Program-made: the position numbers and the translations under genes
The notes under the pieces: model-generated
The model's database searches: none
What the model saw: only the letters and a program-made list of their open reading frames with translations
Told to the model about the DNA's origin: nothing
Shown: piece by piece, positions 21,537 to 21,995 of the stretch
Numbering within the stretch: the stretch's first letter is position 1
How the letters are laid out: the number at the start of each line of letters is the position of its first letter
From: a virus
IMG/VR virus record: IMGVR_UViG_3300046616_000600
Location: 1 to 21,995 of that record
Length of the DNA stretch: 21,995 nucleotides
Reading direction: 5' to 3' (one strand)

Positions 21537-21995
21537 TCAAATTAAAACATCCACTTCCTTTTCGGTAGATGCAGGTTTCGGGCCGGTGCTGGTCATCTCG
21601 ACTTTGAGGGTTTTGTGGGTTTCGGTTGATGTTTTAGTTGCTCCTGGCTTGTCATTCCAGCCCATGCTTTTCAGTGCGAATATGGTAGCGGTTGGTTTTT
21701 CAAAAAGTAATTGCTGGTATGCGGCTTCAATACGCAATCGGGCATGTTTAAAAGGCCTTGAATATTTTCGCATCTCTTCATATTGCTTAAAATCTATCAT
21801 ACTATCAAACCCAAGGAATAAAGCCAGGCTGCTAATGGTAGGGAATTCTGGCTCACGGCTATAAATTTTCTGAATTGGTTTTGCTGAGCGTCCTTTTGGC
21901 TGCGTTAATTCATACTCTCCTTTAATGTATAAAAAATAATCGTCTATCAACTCGCCCAACTGTTGGGCGTTTTTGAATTTATAAGAAGTTTTCAT
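21537..21995 (-). CDS. Terminase small subunit
   Basis: A 152-residue protein whose ATG coincides with the last three bases of the window, so the gene appears complete but its leader is not seen. A helical N-terminus (LGELIDDYFLYIKG at about 13-26) is followed by FPTISSLALFLGFDSMIDFK (51-70), a likely helix-turn-helix, then FKHARLRIEAAYQQLLFEK (82-100) and a TIFALKSMGWNDKP motif (104-117). This order, with the FALK.MGW motif before a polar tail, is characteristic of small terminase subunits of this type, which bind the packaging site and regulate the large subunit. The C-terminal 35 residues are Thr/Ser/Lys-rich. Position just upstream of the large terminase supports the call strongly. Confidence 0.85.
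   Translation of the reverse strand: MKTSYKFKNAQQLGELIDDYFLYIKGEYELTQPKGRSAKPIQKIYSREPEFPTISSLALFLGFDSMIDFKQYEEMRKYSRPFKHARLRIEAAYQQLLFEKPTATIFALKSMGWNDKPGATKTSTETHKTLKVEMTSTGPKPASTEKEVDVLI

Overview
The window is the late structural region of a tailed, siphovirus-type prophage or phage of a Bacteroidota host, probably Sphingobacteriaceae (Mucilaginibacter/Pedobacter-like). The evidence is the protein families (Bacteroidota-type terminase, portal, head-tail connector and holin-like proteins), A-rich leaders in front of start codons instead of Shine-Dalgarno sites, a SprB-type repeat in a tail protein, and the type of intergenic repeats. The host assignment is inference. No integrase, repressor, replication gene, tRNA or attachment site is visible, so the ends of the element lie outside the window.

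Nearly every gene is on the minus strand, so the operon reads from right to left. In that direction it runs: small terminase (21995-21537); large terminase (21421-20165); a probable tail-assembly-chaperone gene with a -1 frameshift extension (20064-19217); a tail-terminator-like protein (19113-18673); two large tail-tip or baseplate proteins (18633-16561 and 16244-14169); an AT-rich accessory island (about 14160-12900) with a membrane protein on the minus strand and a small gene on the plus strand; tape measure (12876-10438); a small helix-turn-helix protein (10262-10032); ClpP-type prohead protease fused to a scaffold domain (9357-8161); major capsid (8045-6837); major tail tube (6657-6070); portal (5897-4614); head-tail connector (4237-3623); two fibre/appendage proteins and an SGNH hydrolase in one overlapping block (3623-684); and a holin-like plus a membrane coiled-coil protein (510-1) that look like the start of a lysis module. 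Tail genes lie between terminase and head genes, and portal comes after capsid and tail tube, which differs from the usual order.

The most unusual signal is between the genes. Nearly every gap longer than about 70 bp from the terminase to the connector is filled with short repeated phrases, and most gaps have their own phrase. Several gaps contain both orientations, giving long mRNA stems: 14 bp at 8077-8147, 15 bp at 5969-6051, 22 of 23 bp at 6694-6831 and 20 bp at 10274-10434. Other gaps hold REP-like G/C palindromes, a 25-bp array that abuts one gene and supplies the first codons of the large terminase, and three tandem copies of a 172-175-bp repeat. The tightly overlapping fibre genes have none of this.

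Other points are a T8 slip site joining two frames of the putative chaperone gene, an internal start that would yield free scaffold protein from the protease gene, and an apparently missing catalytic acid in the protease. All functional names are from reading the sequence; no database search was done.
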